Positions 1 to 8,022 of a stretch of DNA of 64,000 nucleotides are shown here, piece by piece. The stretch lies in NCBI GenBank assembly GCA_016712175.1, contig JADJRQ010000002.1:248001-312000 (forward strand), given 5' to 3'. A program made the position numbers and the translations under genes. Below the pieces are notes generated by a model. The model worked only from the letters and a program-made list of their open reading frames with translations. It was not told the origin of the DNA and ran no database searches. Source of the stretch: Solirubrobacterales bacterium. Its GTDB lineage: Bacteria; Actinomycetota; Thermoleophilia; Solirubrobacterales; 70-9. Within the stretch, counting starts at the first letter, position 1, and the number at the start of each line of letters is the position of its first letter.

Positions 1-224
1 CCGCAACCAACGTCGTTTTGATGCACGACCTCTACGTGACCGAAGCGGCCCGCGGCAAGGGCGCAGGACGGGCTCTGATCGAGGCCGGCTTGGAGCTGGC
101 CCGTGAATGGGGAGCCTCCCACCTCGCCTGGACCACGGCCCCGGACAACCACACGGCCCAGAAGCTTTACGACTCCTTCGAAGTCGAAAAGGGCACCTGG
201 CTGGAGTACGAAATCGAGGTCTAA
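1..224 (+). CDS. GNAT family N-acetyltransferase, C-terminal part
   Basis: The reading frame is open from the window edge (in frame at base 3) to a stop at 222-224, so the N-terminus lies outside. The visible part has the acetyl-CoA binding motif of the GNAT fold: a beta strand reading LYVTEAARGKGAGRALIEA, with the R-G-K-G-A-G pyrophosphate loop. It is followed by a helix and the late strand/helix APDNHTAQKLYDSF that closes most GNAT domains. The family transfers acetyl groups to amines, but the substrate cannot be told. The ATG at 18 is internal to the domain and is not the start. Confidence 0.85.
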   Translation, partial: ATNVVLMHDLYVTEAARGKGAGRALIEAGLELAREWGASHLAWTTAPDNHTAQKLYDSFEVEKGTWLEYEIEV

Positions 225-370
225 CTAACGGGGTTTGCGTGTGTGGGGGCCGCGGGGGCACGTCCTCCGGGGCAACGCTCCCCTTATCGGGTTGGATCCG
301 CGAAATCGCCTCGGTCGCCAGCCCTCCGGACGCACCCCGCGGCCCACACCCACCCAAGCCATCCGAGACT

Positions 371-540
371 CACCCGTTCTACACAAGCGGGTGGTGCACG
401 GGGACGTCCTGGGCGTGGCTGGCGAGGAGTAAGCGAAGCTGCCGAAGGGGGCGTACCTCAGTACGTTCCCGAGGCTGCGAGCGTCGACGAAGCCAGGCGC
501 GTCCAGGTCGTTCCCGGGCGCCGCCCGCCACCTCAGGTCT
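371..540 (+). ncRNA. Candidate structured non-coding RNA, HEARO/OMEGA-like
   Basis: The 379 bases between the GNAT gene and the next gene hold no convincing protein but fold strongly. A long imperfect stem pairs 401-422 with 493-515. It encloses a hairpin whose CGTAC (452-456) pairs with GTACG (461-465) around a CTCA loop. A short 5-bp stem precedes it (372-376 with 387-391). From memory this layout, with GAGTAAGCGAAGCTGCC on the 5' side and CGTACCTCAGTACG at the tip, resembles the HEARO RNA of IscB/IsrB transposons. No HNH/RuvC nuclease gene follows, so it would be an orphan copy. Strand is set by that resemblance. The identification is recalled, not searched; other structured repeats are possible. 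Confidence 0.4.
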
Positions 541-546
541 TAACGA

Positions 547-576
547 GAAAGGGCGGCCGCTCCGGGCCGCCCTTTC
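547..576. terminator. Perfect 12-bp hairpin between convergent genes
   Basis: A 12-base arm (547-558) is followed by a 6-base loop and its exact reverse complement (565-576). The arms begin and end in GAAA/TTTC, but there is no long T tract. It lies 28 bases beyond the stop of the minus-strand gene that ends at 604 and after the plus-strand RNA candidate, as expected for a bidirectional terminator. Confidence 0.6.
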
Positions 577-603
577 GACGTAACACTCAACTATGGGGCA
601 GCC

Positions 604-1368
604 TCAAACAGCGGGCGGCGGTGCTCCCGGGTCGTTGATCGTCTCTTCGACGATGACCGTCTCCTGTACTCCAGCGGCTACAACTCCGCCTTCCTTGAGT
701 TCAACGAGGCGGTAGTAAAGAACCGCTCCGATGATCGCGATGTACGGGTAGAGCAGCACGCCGAGGATGATCAGCGCGATGACGCCGATGATCGGGGTAA
801 GGGCCACGAGGAGGGCGCCGATAATGGCGATCACGAGGTATGCGGCGATGATGACAAGGCCGACGCCGATGATGCGCATGCGGTTGTCCCTGGTCAGATC
901 GGAACTACGGGACATCGAATCGAACACGCCTTTGTCCTCTACGACGAGCGAAGGCATGGCGACGGCCCACATCAGAGCGAGAATGACTCCCGGAACGATG
1001 AAGAGGACCAGGCCGATGGCGATCAGGATGCCGGTCACGATCTGAAGCAGGATGATCGCGATCAGTTTCGGGGTGACCGAGCTGAGGATCTCTCCCACAC
1101 TCCAGTCAACTTTGCCGTCCAGTTCGACGTCCTGGACTACGCGGATGATCGAGCCGACGAGCCACGCGCTGGCGACGAGATTCACGAGCGAACCGATGAA
1201 TCCCATGACCCCGCCGTTGCCGAGAAGGCCGACGATGATCGCTGCCGGGATCAGCAGAACCAGAGCGACGATCCAGACCGTGCCGAAGCACTGCTTGTAG
1301 ATCTCACCCGTCCGTTCGAAAACTCCACCTATGTCCAGGTGGCCCTGGGTACCGCTTTCAGATGTCAT
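604..1368 (-). CDS. Multi-pass membrane protein of unknown function
   Basis: A 254-residue protein from ATG 1368. After a soluble N-terminus of about 30 residues (FERTGEIYKQCFGTVW) it has about six hydrophobic segments, with a conserved-looking PGVILALMWAVAMPSLVVE stretch near the middle and a Gly/Ile-rich C-terminal pair. This arrangement resembles the membrane domain found in glycerophosphodiester phosphodiesterase-type and DUF975-like proteins, which often appear as stand-alone membrane proteins in Gram-positives. No catalytic motif is visible. The gene stands alone, convergent with the RNA candidate. Function unknown. Confidence 0.75.
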   Translation of the reverse strand: MTSESGTQGHLDIGGVFERTGEIYKQCFGTVWIVALVLLIPAAIIVGLLGNGGVMGFIGSLVNLVASAWLVGSIIRVVQDVELDGKVDWSVGEILSSVTPKLIAIILLQIVTGILIAIGLVLFIVPGVILALMWAVAMPSLVVEDKGVFDSMSRSSDLTRDNRMRIIGVGLVIIAAYLVIAIIGALLVALTPIIGVIALIILGVLLYPYIAIIGAVLYYRLVELKEGGVVAAGVQETVIVEETINDPGAPPPAV

Positions 1369-1518
1369 GCTGAAAATCCTCCTCGTTTGGACTGGCGGGC
1401 CGTATCGCCCGGTAGTAATCCACTTGGCACCGAGCCTATATGTCCCAGCAACAGGAAAGCAGACGTATTCGTCAATCCGGGCCGCCGCTTTCGTGGCACC
1501 AGCGCGTAGGCTCCCTGT

Positions 1519-2550
1519 ATGTCCGAACCGATCGCTAACGCCGAAACCACCGTCCTCGTCACAGGAGGCTCCGGTTTTCTCGGTGGCCGCGCCATCAACC
1601 AGCTCCTAGATCAGGGCTATCGCGTCCGGACCACCGTTCGCGATGAGTCGAAATCGCCCGCGGTCCGGGAGGCCGTGACGGCCGGGGTCAATGACCCGGA
1701 CCTGACTTTCTTCGAAGCCGACCTCGGTAACGACGACGGCTGGAAAGAAGCCATCGAAGGTTGCGACTACGTGCTCCACATCGCTTCGCCATTCCCGACG
1801 GCCCAGCCAAAGGACCCGCAGGAGCTGATCGGGCCCGCTCGAGACGGAGCCCTTCGCGTGCTCAGGGCCTCCCTTGACGCCAACGTCAAGCGGGTGGTCA
1901 TGACTTCGTCGGTCGCCGCGATCAAGAGCGACGACGGGCCGCCTTCCACCGAACCCCTTACGGAAGATGACTGGACGAACCCCGACACTCCCGGCCTTTC
2001 GCCGTACGCCCAGTCGAAGACGATCGCCGAGCGCGCCGCCTGGGACCTGGTCAAGGAAACCGGCGACGAGGACCGGCTGGCCGTAGTCAACCCGAGCGCG
2101 ATCCTCGGCCCGCTGCTCGGCAACGAAGACTCGACTTCCCTCCAGATCATCCAGCGCATGCTCGACGGCATGCCCGCGGCGCCGCGCCTCGGCTTCAGTT
2201 ACGTCGACGTGCGTGATACCGCCGACCTGCACATCCGGGCGATGAACTCACCCGCCGCCGGCGGCAAGCGTTTCATTGCTTCAGGTCCCTTCCTCTGGAT
2301 GACCGAAGTCGCCGACATCCTTCGCGACGAACTGCCCGATGAGGGCGCCAAGGCACCGAAGCGGACCCTGCCGAAGCCGCTGGTTCGTGTCCTCAGTCTG
2401 TTTGACCCCGCAATCCGCGCATTGCTACCCGACATCGGCAAGGAATCGCACTTTTCGGCGGCTCAGGCCAAGGACCTTCTCGACTGGGAGCCACGAGCGA
2501 TCAACGAGACGATCGCCGACTGCGGCCGAAGCCTCGCCCACGACCGCTGA
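1519..2550 (+). CDS. NAD(P)-dependent extended SDR, dihydroflavonol reductase-like
   Basis: A 343-residue extended short-chain dehydrogenase/reductase. The N-terminal Rossmann motif reads TGGSGFLGG (about residues 15-23). The active-site tyrosine and lysine are in YAQSK (about 162-166), preceded by the serine-rich strand TSSVAAI. The RTTVRD segment after beta-2 suggests NADP preference, as in the dihydroflavonol/anthocyanidin reductase-like branch. Proteins of this branch reduce ketones or aldehydes in secondary metabolism; the substrate here is unknown. ATG 1519 places the Rossmann strand about ten residues in, which is normal. It is divergent from the membrane protein gene at 604-1368. Confidence 0.88.
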   Translation: MSEPIANAETTVLVTGGSGFLGGRAINQLLDQGYRVRTTVRDESKSPAVREAVTAGVNDPDLTFFEADLGNDDGWKEAIEGCDYVLHIASPFPTAQPKDPQELIGPARDGALRVLRASLDANVKRVVMTSSVAAIKSDDGPPSTEPLTEDDWTNPDTPGLSPYAQSKTIAERAAWDLVKETGDEDRLAVVNPSAILGPLLGNEDSTSLQIIQRMLDGMPAAPRLGFSYVDVRDTADLHIRAMNSPAAGGKRFIASGPFLWMTEVADILRDELPDEGAKAPKRTLPKPLVRVLSLFDPAIRALLPDIGKESHFSAAQAKDLLDWEPRAINETIADCGRSLAHDR

Positions 2551-2591
2551 ACCACTCGGGTCAGGTCGGGAACCGGCGACCGGCTACCCGT

Positions 2592-3389
2592 TCACCAGAC
2601 CCAGGAACTGACCAGCGGTTCGGGGTTGAGCAGACGACCCCTTGACCGGACCTCGAAGTGGAGGTGGCATGGTGTACCGGCCGCGTTGCCGGTCTGGCCG
2701 ACCGAACCGAGCCGGTGCCCGGCTCTGACCCGCTGACCCTCGCGAACGTTCGAAGGCCTTTTCAGGTGCGCGTAGAGGTACGTGCGCCGTTCGCTCCGGC
2801 CCTTCATCACTACGTAGTTGCCCTTCAATGCGGGATCACTGGCAGCCTCGAGGATCCTGCCTGAGCGGACTGCGACCAGCGGCCGTCCGCAGTCGGCCGT
2901 GATGTCGAGACCCTCGTGGGTCCGGCCTCCGTTTCGTCCGGCTCCGAACATGCCGACCGCCCCGCGAGAGCCGTGCGGTCCGACAACCGGGAAGCGGTGA
3001 CCGTGGAGTCGCAGCCGAGACAGCTTCTGGAGGGGACCGCCTACCGGCCCCACCCGGACCTGGTACTTGCCCGTGCCCACGAGTCGGCCTTTGCGATCGA
3101 GACCGTTGAAGTTCACGCGATGCCAGCGTCCCGGCCGGATCTTCCGAGGAGCAAAACGCCGCACCGTTCGGCCGGAGCCGAGCTTGATCACCCTGATCGC
3201 GACCGGAGTCGCCCGCGACGCGCGGAAGCGGAAGATGATGCGCTGTGACTTGACCGAGCCGGGTACCGCCTGCTTCGGTGAGACGGTCCCCCGCTCCAGC
3301 TTGAACTTCAGCGGGGTCGTCGGCGTGACCGCACCGGCTTCGGTCACGACTGCCGTGGCCACGGACGCGCCAAACAGGACGACCGCCAT
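2592..3389 (-). CDS. Secreted M23-family (LytM) metallopeptidase
   Basis: The protein starts with a hydrophobic export signal. A beta-sandwich region (about 35-125) follows, then a C-terminal M23 peptidase domain. Zinc ligands are visible as H-E-G-L-D (first His and Asp) and as the H-L-H-F-E motif near the C-terminus. M23 enzymes cut peptide cross-links in peptidoglycan; the secreted form would act outside the membrane. ATG 3389 leaves a signal peptide with no basic residue before the hydrophobic core. The frame stays open upstream (encoding FRLATAAF), so the true start may lie up to about 40 bases earlier, close to the clpP stop at 3433. Confidence 0.85.
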   Translation of the reverse strand: MAVVLFGASVATAVVTEAGAVTPTTPLKFKLERGTVSPKQAVPGSVKSQRIIFRFRASRATPVAIRVIKLGSGRTVRRFAPRKIRPGRWHRVNFNGLDRKGRLVGTGKYQVRVGPVGGPLQKLSRLRLHGHRFPVVGPHGSRGAVGMFGAGRNGGRTHEGLDITADCGRPLVAVRSGRILEAASDPALKGNYVVMKGRSERRTYLYAHLKRPSNVREGQRVRAGHRLGSVGQTGNAAGTPCHLHFEVRSRGRLLNPEPLVSSWVW

Positions 3390-3432
3390 GAAGGCGGCCG
3401 TCGCAAGACGAAAACTCAGACTGTCGACGCGC

Positions 3433-4017
3433 TCAGTGATGCTCGATGACGCGGTCGACGATGCCGTAGTCCTTGGCCTCGTCAGAGCTCATGAAGTAAT
3501 CGCGCTCGGTGTCGTGCGTGACCTTCTCGAGATCCTGGCCGGTGTGCTTGGCGAGGATCTTGTCGAGGCGGCTGCGAGTGTCGATGATCTCCTTGGCGTG
3601 GATCTCGATGTCGGTCGCCTGGCCGGAGAATCCGGAGGAGACCTGATGGATCAGGATCTTCGAGTTCGGCAGCGACATTCGCTTGCCAGCAGCGCCACCG
3701 GCCAGGAGCAGGGCGCCCATGCTCATCGCGATGCCGACGCAGATCGTCTGGACATCGGGCTTGATGAACTGCATCGTGTCGTAAATCGCCAGACCGGCGT
3801 AGACGGAACCGCCGGGAGAATTGACGTAAAGGCTGATGTCTTTCTCCGGGTCTTCCGACTCGAGGTGCAGGAGCTGCGCCACGATCAGGTTGGCAATGTC
3901 TTCGCTGACACCAGTGCCAAGGAAGATGATTCGCTCGTTGAGGAGCCGGGAATATATGTCGAACGAACGCTCGCCACGCGACGTCTGTTCAACAACCATG
4001 GGGACAAGTGGACTCAT
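3433..4017 (-). CDS. clpP: ATP-dependent Clp protease proteolytic subunit
   Basis: A 194-residue ClpP, the self-compartmentalising serine protease that works with ClpX/ClpC unfoldases in the cytoplasm. The nucleophile is in AMSMGALLL, the catalytic His in LIHQVSSG and the Asp in TERDYFMS. The strand/loop NSPGGSVYAGLAIYDTM is diagnostic. Length matches the family. ATG 4017 and an internal ATG at 3999 are both plausible. The gene follows trigger factor (stop 4054) on the same strand, the common tig-clpP order, so co-transcription is likely. A clpX gene is not in this window. Confidence 0.95.
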   Translation of the reverse strand: MSPLVPMVVEQTSRGERSFDIYSRLLNERIIFLGTGVSEDIANLIVAQLLHLESEDPEKDISLYVNSPGGSVYAGLAIYDTMQFIKPDVQTICVGIAMSMGALLLAGGAAGKRMSLPNSKILIHQVSSGFSGQATDIEIHAKEIIDTRSRLDKILAKHTGQDLEKVTHDTERDYFMSSDEAKDYGIVDRVIEHH

Positions 4018-4053
4018 TGCCGAGAGCTTATAGATCGAGGTCGGCGGGCAGGC

Positions 4054-5402
4054 TCAGTGGTTGTGACCGGTCTGGTCCCAGAGTTTTTCTTTGGCGTCTT
4101 CGGCCGACATCTCGACCGGCTTGGCCGCATCGGCGATCACGTCGATTGCCTTGCGAACCCGGATGTCGGCGGCAACCATCTCGTGGCGGCCGTCACGCTT
4201 GAGTCGTTCCAGCAGCTTCGCGGCAGTCGTCCGTTCGTGCCCGGCCATGTGCTCGAGCTCTTCTTCCATCTCGGCGTCGGTCACTTCGATGTCCTCGGCC
4301 TCGGCAACGGCGACCAGGACTGATTCACGCTTGATCTCCTGCTCGGCGTCGGGCAGTGACTCCTCGATGATTTCGTCGCGGGTCTTGCCCTGCATCTGGA
4401 GGTAGGTGTCGGGGTTCATCCCCTGGCCCTGCATCTGGCGCTCGACCCGGTCCCAGCGCTCGCCACCGCGGGCCTTGACGATTTCCTCCGGCAGGTTGAC
4501 CATCGCGTTTTCAACGGCGACGTCGACCGCGGCTACCCGGAAGTCCTGTTCGATCCGGGCTTCGGCCGACTCGGCCAGCTTCTCGGCGATGTCCGCCTTG
4601 AGCTCGTCGACGGTGTCGAATTCGGATGCCTCAGAAGCGAAGTCGTCGTTCAGTTCCGGCAGCTGCTTCTGGCGCACCTCTTTGACGGTCACGGCGAACA
4701 CCGCGTCCTGTGCCGGCGAGTTCGGCCGCGCCGTATTCCTCGGGAAGGTGACCTTGACTTCGACCTCGTCCCGGCCTTTGCGCCGATGATCTGCTCTTCA
4801 AAGTCGTCGATCAGCTGACCGGACCCGATCTCGATCATGTGGTCGGTCGCGGCTCCGCCTTCGAATTCTTCGCCCTCGAGGCTGCCGACGAAGTCAACCA
4901 GTACATGGTCGCCCTCGGCCGCTTCAGTTTCGACTGTGTCGAGACTGGCCATGCCTTCGCGCAGGCGTTCGAGCTCACGATCGATGATGTCGCCCGGAAC
5001 CTCGGAACCGGGCTTTTCGACTTCGAGCTCCTTGTATTCACCGAGCGAAGCCACGGGGCGCACACCGACCTCGAACTTGAACTCGAGCGGTTGCCCTTCC
5101 TCGGAAGGGGCCTCGGTCACTTCGACCTCGGGGTCGCCGATCGGCACAACGCCGGAATCGAAGACCGCGGCCTGGTACCACTCCGGCAGGCCGGCACGCA
5201 GGGCCTCTTCGAACACCGAAGGGAAGCCGAGACGCTGGATGACCAGCGACGGCGGAGCCTTGCCCTTGCGGAATCCGGGCAGGCGCATCTCTTTGGCGAG
5301 GCCGCGGGCGGCGCGCTGGGTCTGGGTTGCGACATCGTCGGCTGAAACCTCAGCCTCAACACGTACTCGCGAATCTTCAAGTTCTGTGACGGTGGTCTTC
5401 AA
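4054..5402 (-). CDS. tig: Trigger factor, ribosome-bound chaperone (frame broken)
   Basis: Trigger factor binds ribosomes beside the exit tunnel and has peptidyl-prolyl isomerase activity. The ribosome-binding signature GFRKGKAP lies near residue 45. The PPIase domain (from GDHVLVDFVG) and the C-terminal helical chaperone arm follow. The start is TTG 5402 (reads KTTVTELEDSRV). The frame is broken between about 4707 and 4772. Correcting one missing G at the CCC run 4770-4772, one missing base at the G run 4741-4744 and one extra base near 4709 restores a continuous protein reading GAKAGDEVEVKVTFPEEYGA and then TDAVFAVTVKEV. Three indels within 65 bases of an essential-type gene point to sequence error. 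Confidence 0.92.
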
Positions 5403-5471
5403 GGTCGAATGAGCCTAGCGAGGACCGGCTTTCCACCGCGTTGAGGGGAACCGGGCCGGAAACCGGCACGA

Positions 5472-5600
5472 TCAGCGCTTTTTCCCGGCCCGGTTCAACT
5501 TCCAGAGGTCCCAGAGCGCCTTGGCGAACTCCAGCACGAACCCGACCAGGCGCCCGACCGGTCCGGTCACCAGCCAGGCTCGGAATGGTGCCCTACTCAT
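5472..5600 (-). CDS. Small 42-residue protein coupled to the spermidine synthase-like gene
   Basis: ATG 5600 overlaps the stop of the upstream gene (ATGAGTAG), the usual signature of translational coupling. The product has a hydrophobic/amphipathic core (WLVTGPVGRLVGFVLEFAKAL) and a basic tail ending NRAGKKR. I do not recognise it. It could be a small membrane-associated protein, or a chance open frame that happens to overlap the stop. Confidence 0.45.
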   Translation of the reverse strand: MSRAPFRAWLVTGPVGRLVGFVLEFAKALWDLWKLNRAGKKR

Positions 5601-6992
5601 TGGCGAATCCGAGCAGAGAGAGATCGACCAGCCACTCGACCGGGGCCTTGTCATCGGTCCAGACGTCTCCCCCGGTGAGGGGCGGCTCCAGCCGGGAGGC
5701 CGTGCCGCGGGCGATCACCGGCAGTGGTGACGGCAGATCAGGTGCGTATCGGCCGAGGTTGCGAGACGAAACCGGTGCCTCGGACCCGACCAGCATCGTG
5801 CTCGTATCTTCAACCGGATCACGCAGAATCGAGGGGAACGACTCGGCCACGGTCTGGTCAGTGCGTTCGAGGTCGTCGTTTCCTTCCGGGTGCCCGACGT
5901 TGATCAGAATCGTGCCACCCGGCCTGAGCCGCTTCCGCACCAGTTCGAAGAACTCCCTGGTCGCCAGATAGAACGGGATGTATGGCTGATGGTAGGCGTC
6001 GACCATGATCGTGTCGTAGACCGGCTCGGCCTGCCGCAGCCACGGCCGCGCGTCCTCGGTGAAGACCTCCATGTTCGGGTTCTCGAGATCGAAAAAGCGC
6101 CGTCCCAGCTCGGTCAGTTCGCCGTCGATCTCAACCGCATCGACTTTCGTGTCCGGGAAGAAGTGGCCGTAGGCACGGGCGACCGTACCCGCGGCCGAGC
6201 CCAGGATCGCTACCCGCCCGGGAGGCTTCGGCCCCGTGCTGGTGGTGAAAGGCAGGACGAGGTTCTCGTCCCAGTAGCCGCCGACCAGCCAGGTGCCCAG
6301 GCCGGTAGATCGAGTGGATTGCGGCCTTCGTTCAGCTCGAGGTTGCGCTCGCCATCGGGTTTCTCGACCACCCGGGCGTACTGGTGAGTGGTCTCTGCTT
6401 CGAACAGGACCTTGCCGGTATCGGAGGCCTTTATGGTGCCGACCGGGATCAGCAGGGCGGCCGCGACGATCGCGGGTACCGGGGCCCAGCGCCAGCCGAG
6501 GCCGGCCAAACCGACCAGGGCCACGACCAGGGCAAAAACGAGGAAGGTTCGCTGGGTGCCGAGCAGCGGGATCGTGACCAGGGCCGAGACCATCGTCCCG
6601 ACCAGCGAGCCGGCGGTCGAGATCGCGTAGAGCCGTCCGGCAAGTTCGCCGGCGTGATCGACGTCCGACATCGCAATTCGGATGGCCCAGGGCGAAACCG
6701 AGCCCATGACCATCACCGGGATCGCCAGGAGTACGAGGACCCCGAGAAGCGAGCCGGCGAAGGCGCCGACCGAAATCGTGTCGAAGGCATCGACGGAAAT
6801 CCCGAGGAACGGCTGTGCCAGGAACGGGATCAGCCCAATGAGCAATGCGCCGATCGTGTTCGCCCAGACGATGGTCGAATCGCCGAAGTAGGGGGCAAGC
6901 AGGCGGGCACCGGCAATCTCGGTCCCCATGGTGCAGGCACCGACAACGAAGACCAGCAGATAGAGGTACCGCTTACCCGGCTGAATCGCCAC
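5593..6992 (-). CDS. Membrane-fused spermidine synthase-like protein (frame broken)
   Basis: The N-terminal half (start GTG 6992) is a polytopic membrane region beginning RYLYLLVFVVGACTMGTE, typical of the fused MFS/spermidine synthase family. The C-terminal half is an aminopropyltransferase-type Rossmann domain with VAILGSAAGTVAR, a VDAVEID acidic strand end and MVDAYHQPYIP. Two frame changes, near 6323 and 6294-6303, interrupt the lead-in NEG-AIHSIYRPG-TWLVGGYWDEN; the corrected frame is continuous. Polyamine synthase activity is not assured in this family. It overlaps the CtaG-like gene by 20 bases, so the two are probably co-translated. Confidence 0.82.
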
Positions 6993-8007
6993 TGAACTCC
7001 CCGGCCAGGATCCGCTTCTCGAGCAGGTCGGCGTGGCCGGCCTTGACCGCCCGCTCGGCCCGGGCTTCGTCGAGGATCGCGCCTTCGTTGTGGGCGAGGT
7101 CCATCAGTTCCTGCTTCTGAGTGCTTTGTTTCGCAGCCTCGAAGAACGTATAGGCCAGGACCCCGAGAATCAGGAAGGTTCCTTCGATCATCATGATCAC
7201 GCCCGCCGTGCTCTGGTCCTGGATCGCCGAGATCCCCCACTTGAGGTGACCGGCGTCGTAGTTGTTGTAGAGCGTCACCTGGGTCCACATCAGGATGTTG
7301 CCGAGGAGTGCCGCCGTGAATCGCACGATGACGATGTAGACCACTTTCCAGCCCGGTCCGAACCAGGTCGGTGTCGGCAGCGGCCCGAACACGGGCATCC
7401 ACATCAACGCGCCGAAACCCAGGAAGGTGGCGTGCTCGAGGCCGTGAAGCACCGCCCCGCCATAGGCCGAGTCGTACATGACCGGGATGTGCCAGAAGAA
7501 AAGGTTGATCGCCCAAAGGGGGAAAGCGATGTAGGGATTCACCAGGAACTGAAGGCGGTCAAAAATCTTGATCGCGAGGATCGGCTGGAGGATCGACCTG
7601 GTGAGTCCGAGGACGAGGAAGAGCGAGGCGATGTCACCAATGATCAGGTGCTCGACCATGTGGGCGATGACCAGCTCTTCAGCGAGGTAGCCCCAGGGAC
7701 TGAACAGCACAAAGGAGGCGAGGAAGAGCCCCGTGCCGAAGCAGACCTGGCGCCAGATCGGTACCGGTCTCCCGGCCCACGAAAGCGTCATCGCGCGGTG
7801 CCAGTAGAAGACCACGGCGGCGGTGAGTGGGATCAGTTCGAGGCCCGCGACAGCATTGGCGCTGAGCTCGCCCAGAACGGGTGTCAATAACGAAAGCACG
7901 GCCTTGAAGCGTACCGGCGAAGCCAAGTGGGCCGGAATCAGGGCGGGACCGCTGATAGGTTGGTCGCCGAATGTGGGTAACGGGGCTTCGACAGTAGGCC
8001 CGGTCAC
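6973..8007 (-). CDS. CtaG-like cytochrome c oxidase assembly membrane protein
   Basis: A polytopic protein of the Caa3-type CtaG family with repeated hydrophobic segments. Histidine-containing motifs include HMVEHLIIGDIASLFLVLG, FWHIPVMYDSA and LHGLEHATFLG. Family members help build caa3-type oxidases, probably by handling copper at the membrane. The start is uncertain: GTG 8007 (VTGPTVEAP) avoids the divergent glucoamylase gene, but the frame stays open to 8172. The C-terminus is a charged soluble tail. Its operon partner is the spermidine synthase-like gene, not the oxidase genes 53 kb away. Confidence 0.8.
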   Translation of the reverse strand: MTGPTVEAPLPTFGDQPISGPALIPAHLASPVRFKAVLSLLTPVLGELSANAVAGLELIPLTAAVVFYWHRAMTLSWAGRPVPIWRQVCFGTGLFLASFVLFSPWGYLAEELVIAHMVEHLIIGDIASLFLVLGLTRSILQPILAIKIFDRLQFLVNPYIAFPLWAINLFFWHIPVMYDSAYGGAVLHGLEHATFLGFGALMWMPVFGPLPTPTWFGPGWKVVYIVIVRFTAALLGNILMWTQVTLYNNYDAGHLKWGISAIQDQSTAGVIMMIEGTFLILGVLAYTFFEAAKQSTQKQELMDLAHNEGAILDEARAERAVKAGHADLLEKRILAGEFSGDSAG

Positions 8008-8022
8008 ACAACGGAGAAGCCA

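Noticed and set aside
107..583. Overlapping plus-strand frames in the first intergenic region
   Set aside because: All three frames are equally open across the structured RNA candidate; none has protein-like composition, so they are more likely RNA than coding.
225..600. tmRNA, SRP RNA, 6S or RNase P RNA in the first gap
   Set aside because: No tRNA-like ends with a coding ANDENY-type tag, no GGAAGGAAGCA-type SRP loop, and no RNase P core motifs were seen.
3067..4323. Long open frame on the plus strand opposite clpP and trigger factor
   Set aside because: It is the mirror of two well-conserved genes; its residues show no fold motif and high-GC third positions keep the antisense frame open.
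4707..4772. Programmed frameshifting in trigger factor
   Set aside because: Three opposing indels within 65 bases and no slippery heptamer with a following structure; trigger factor is not known to be recoded.
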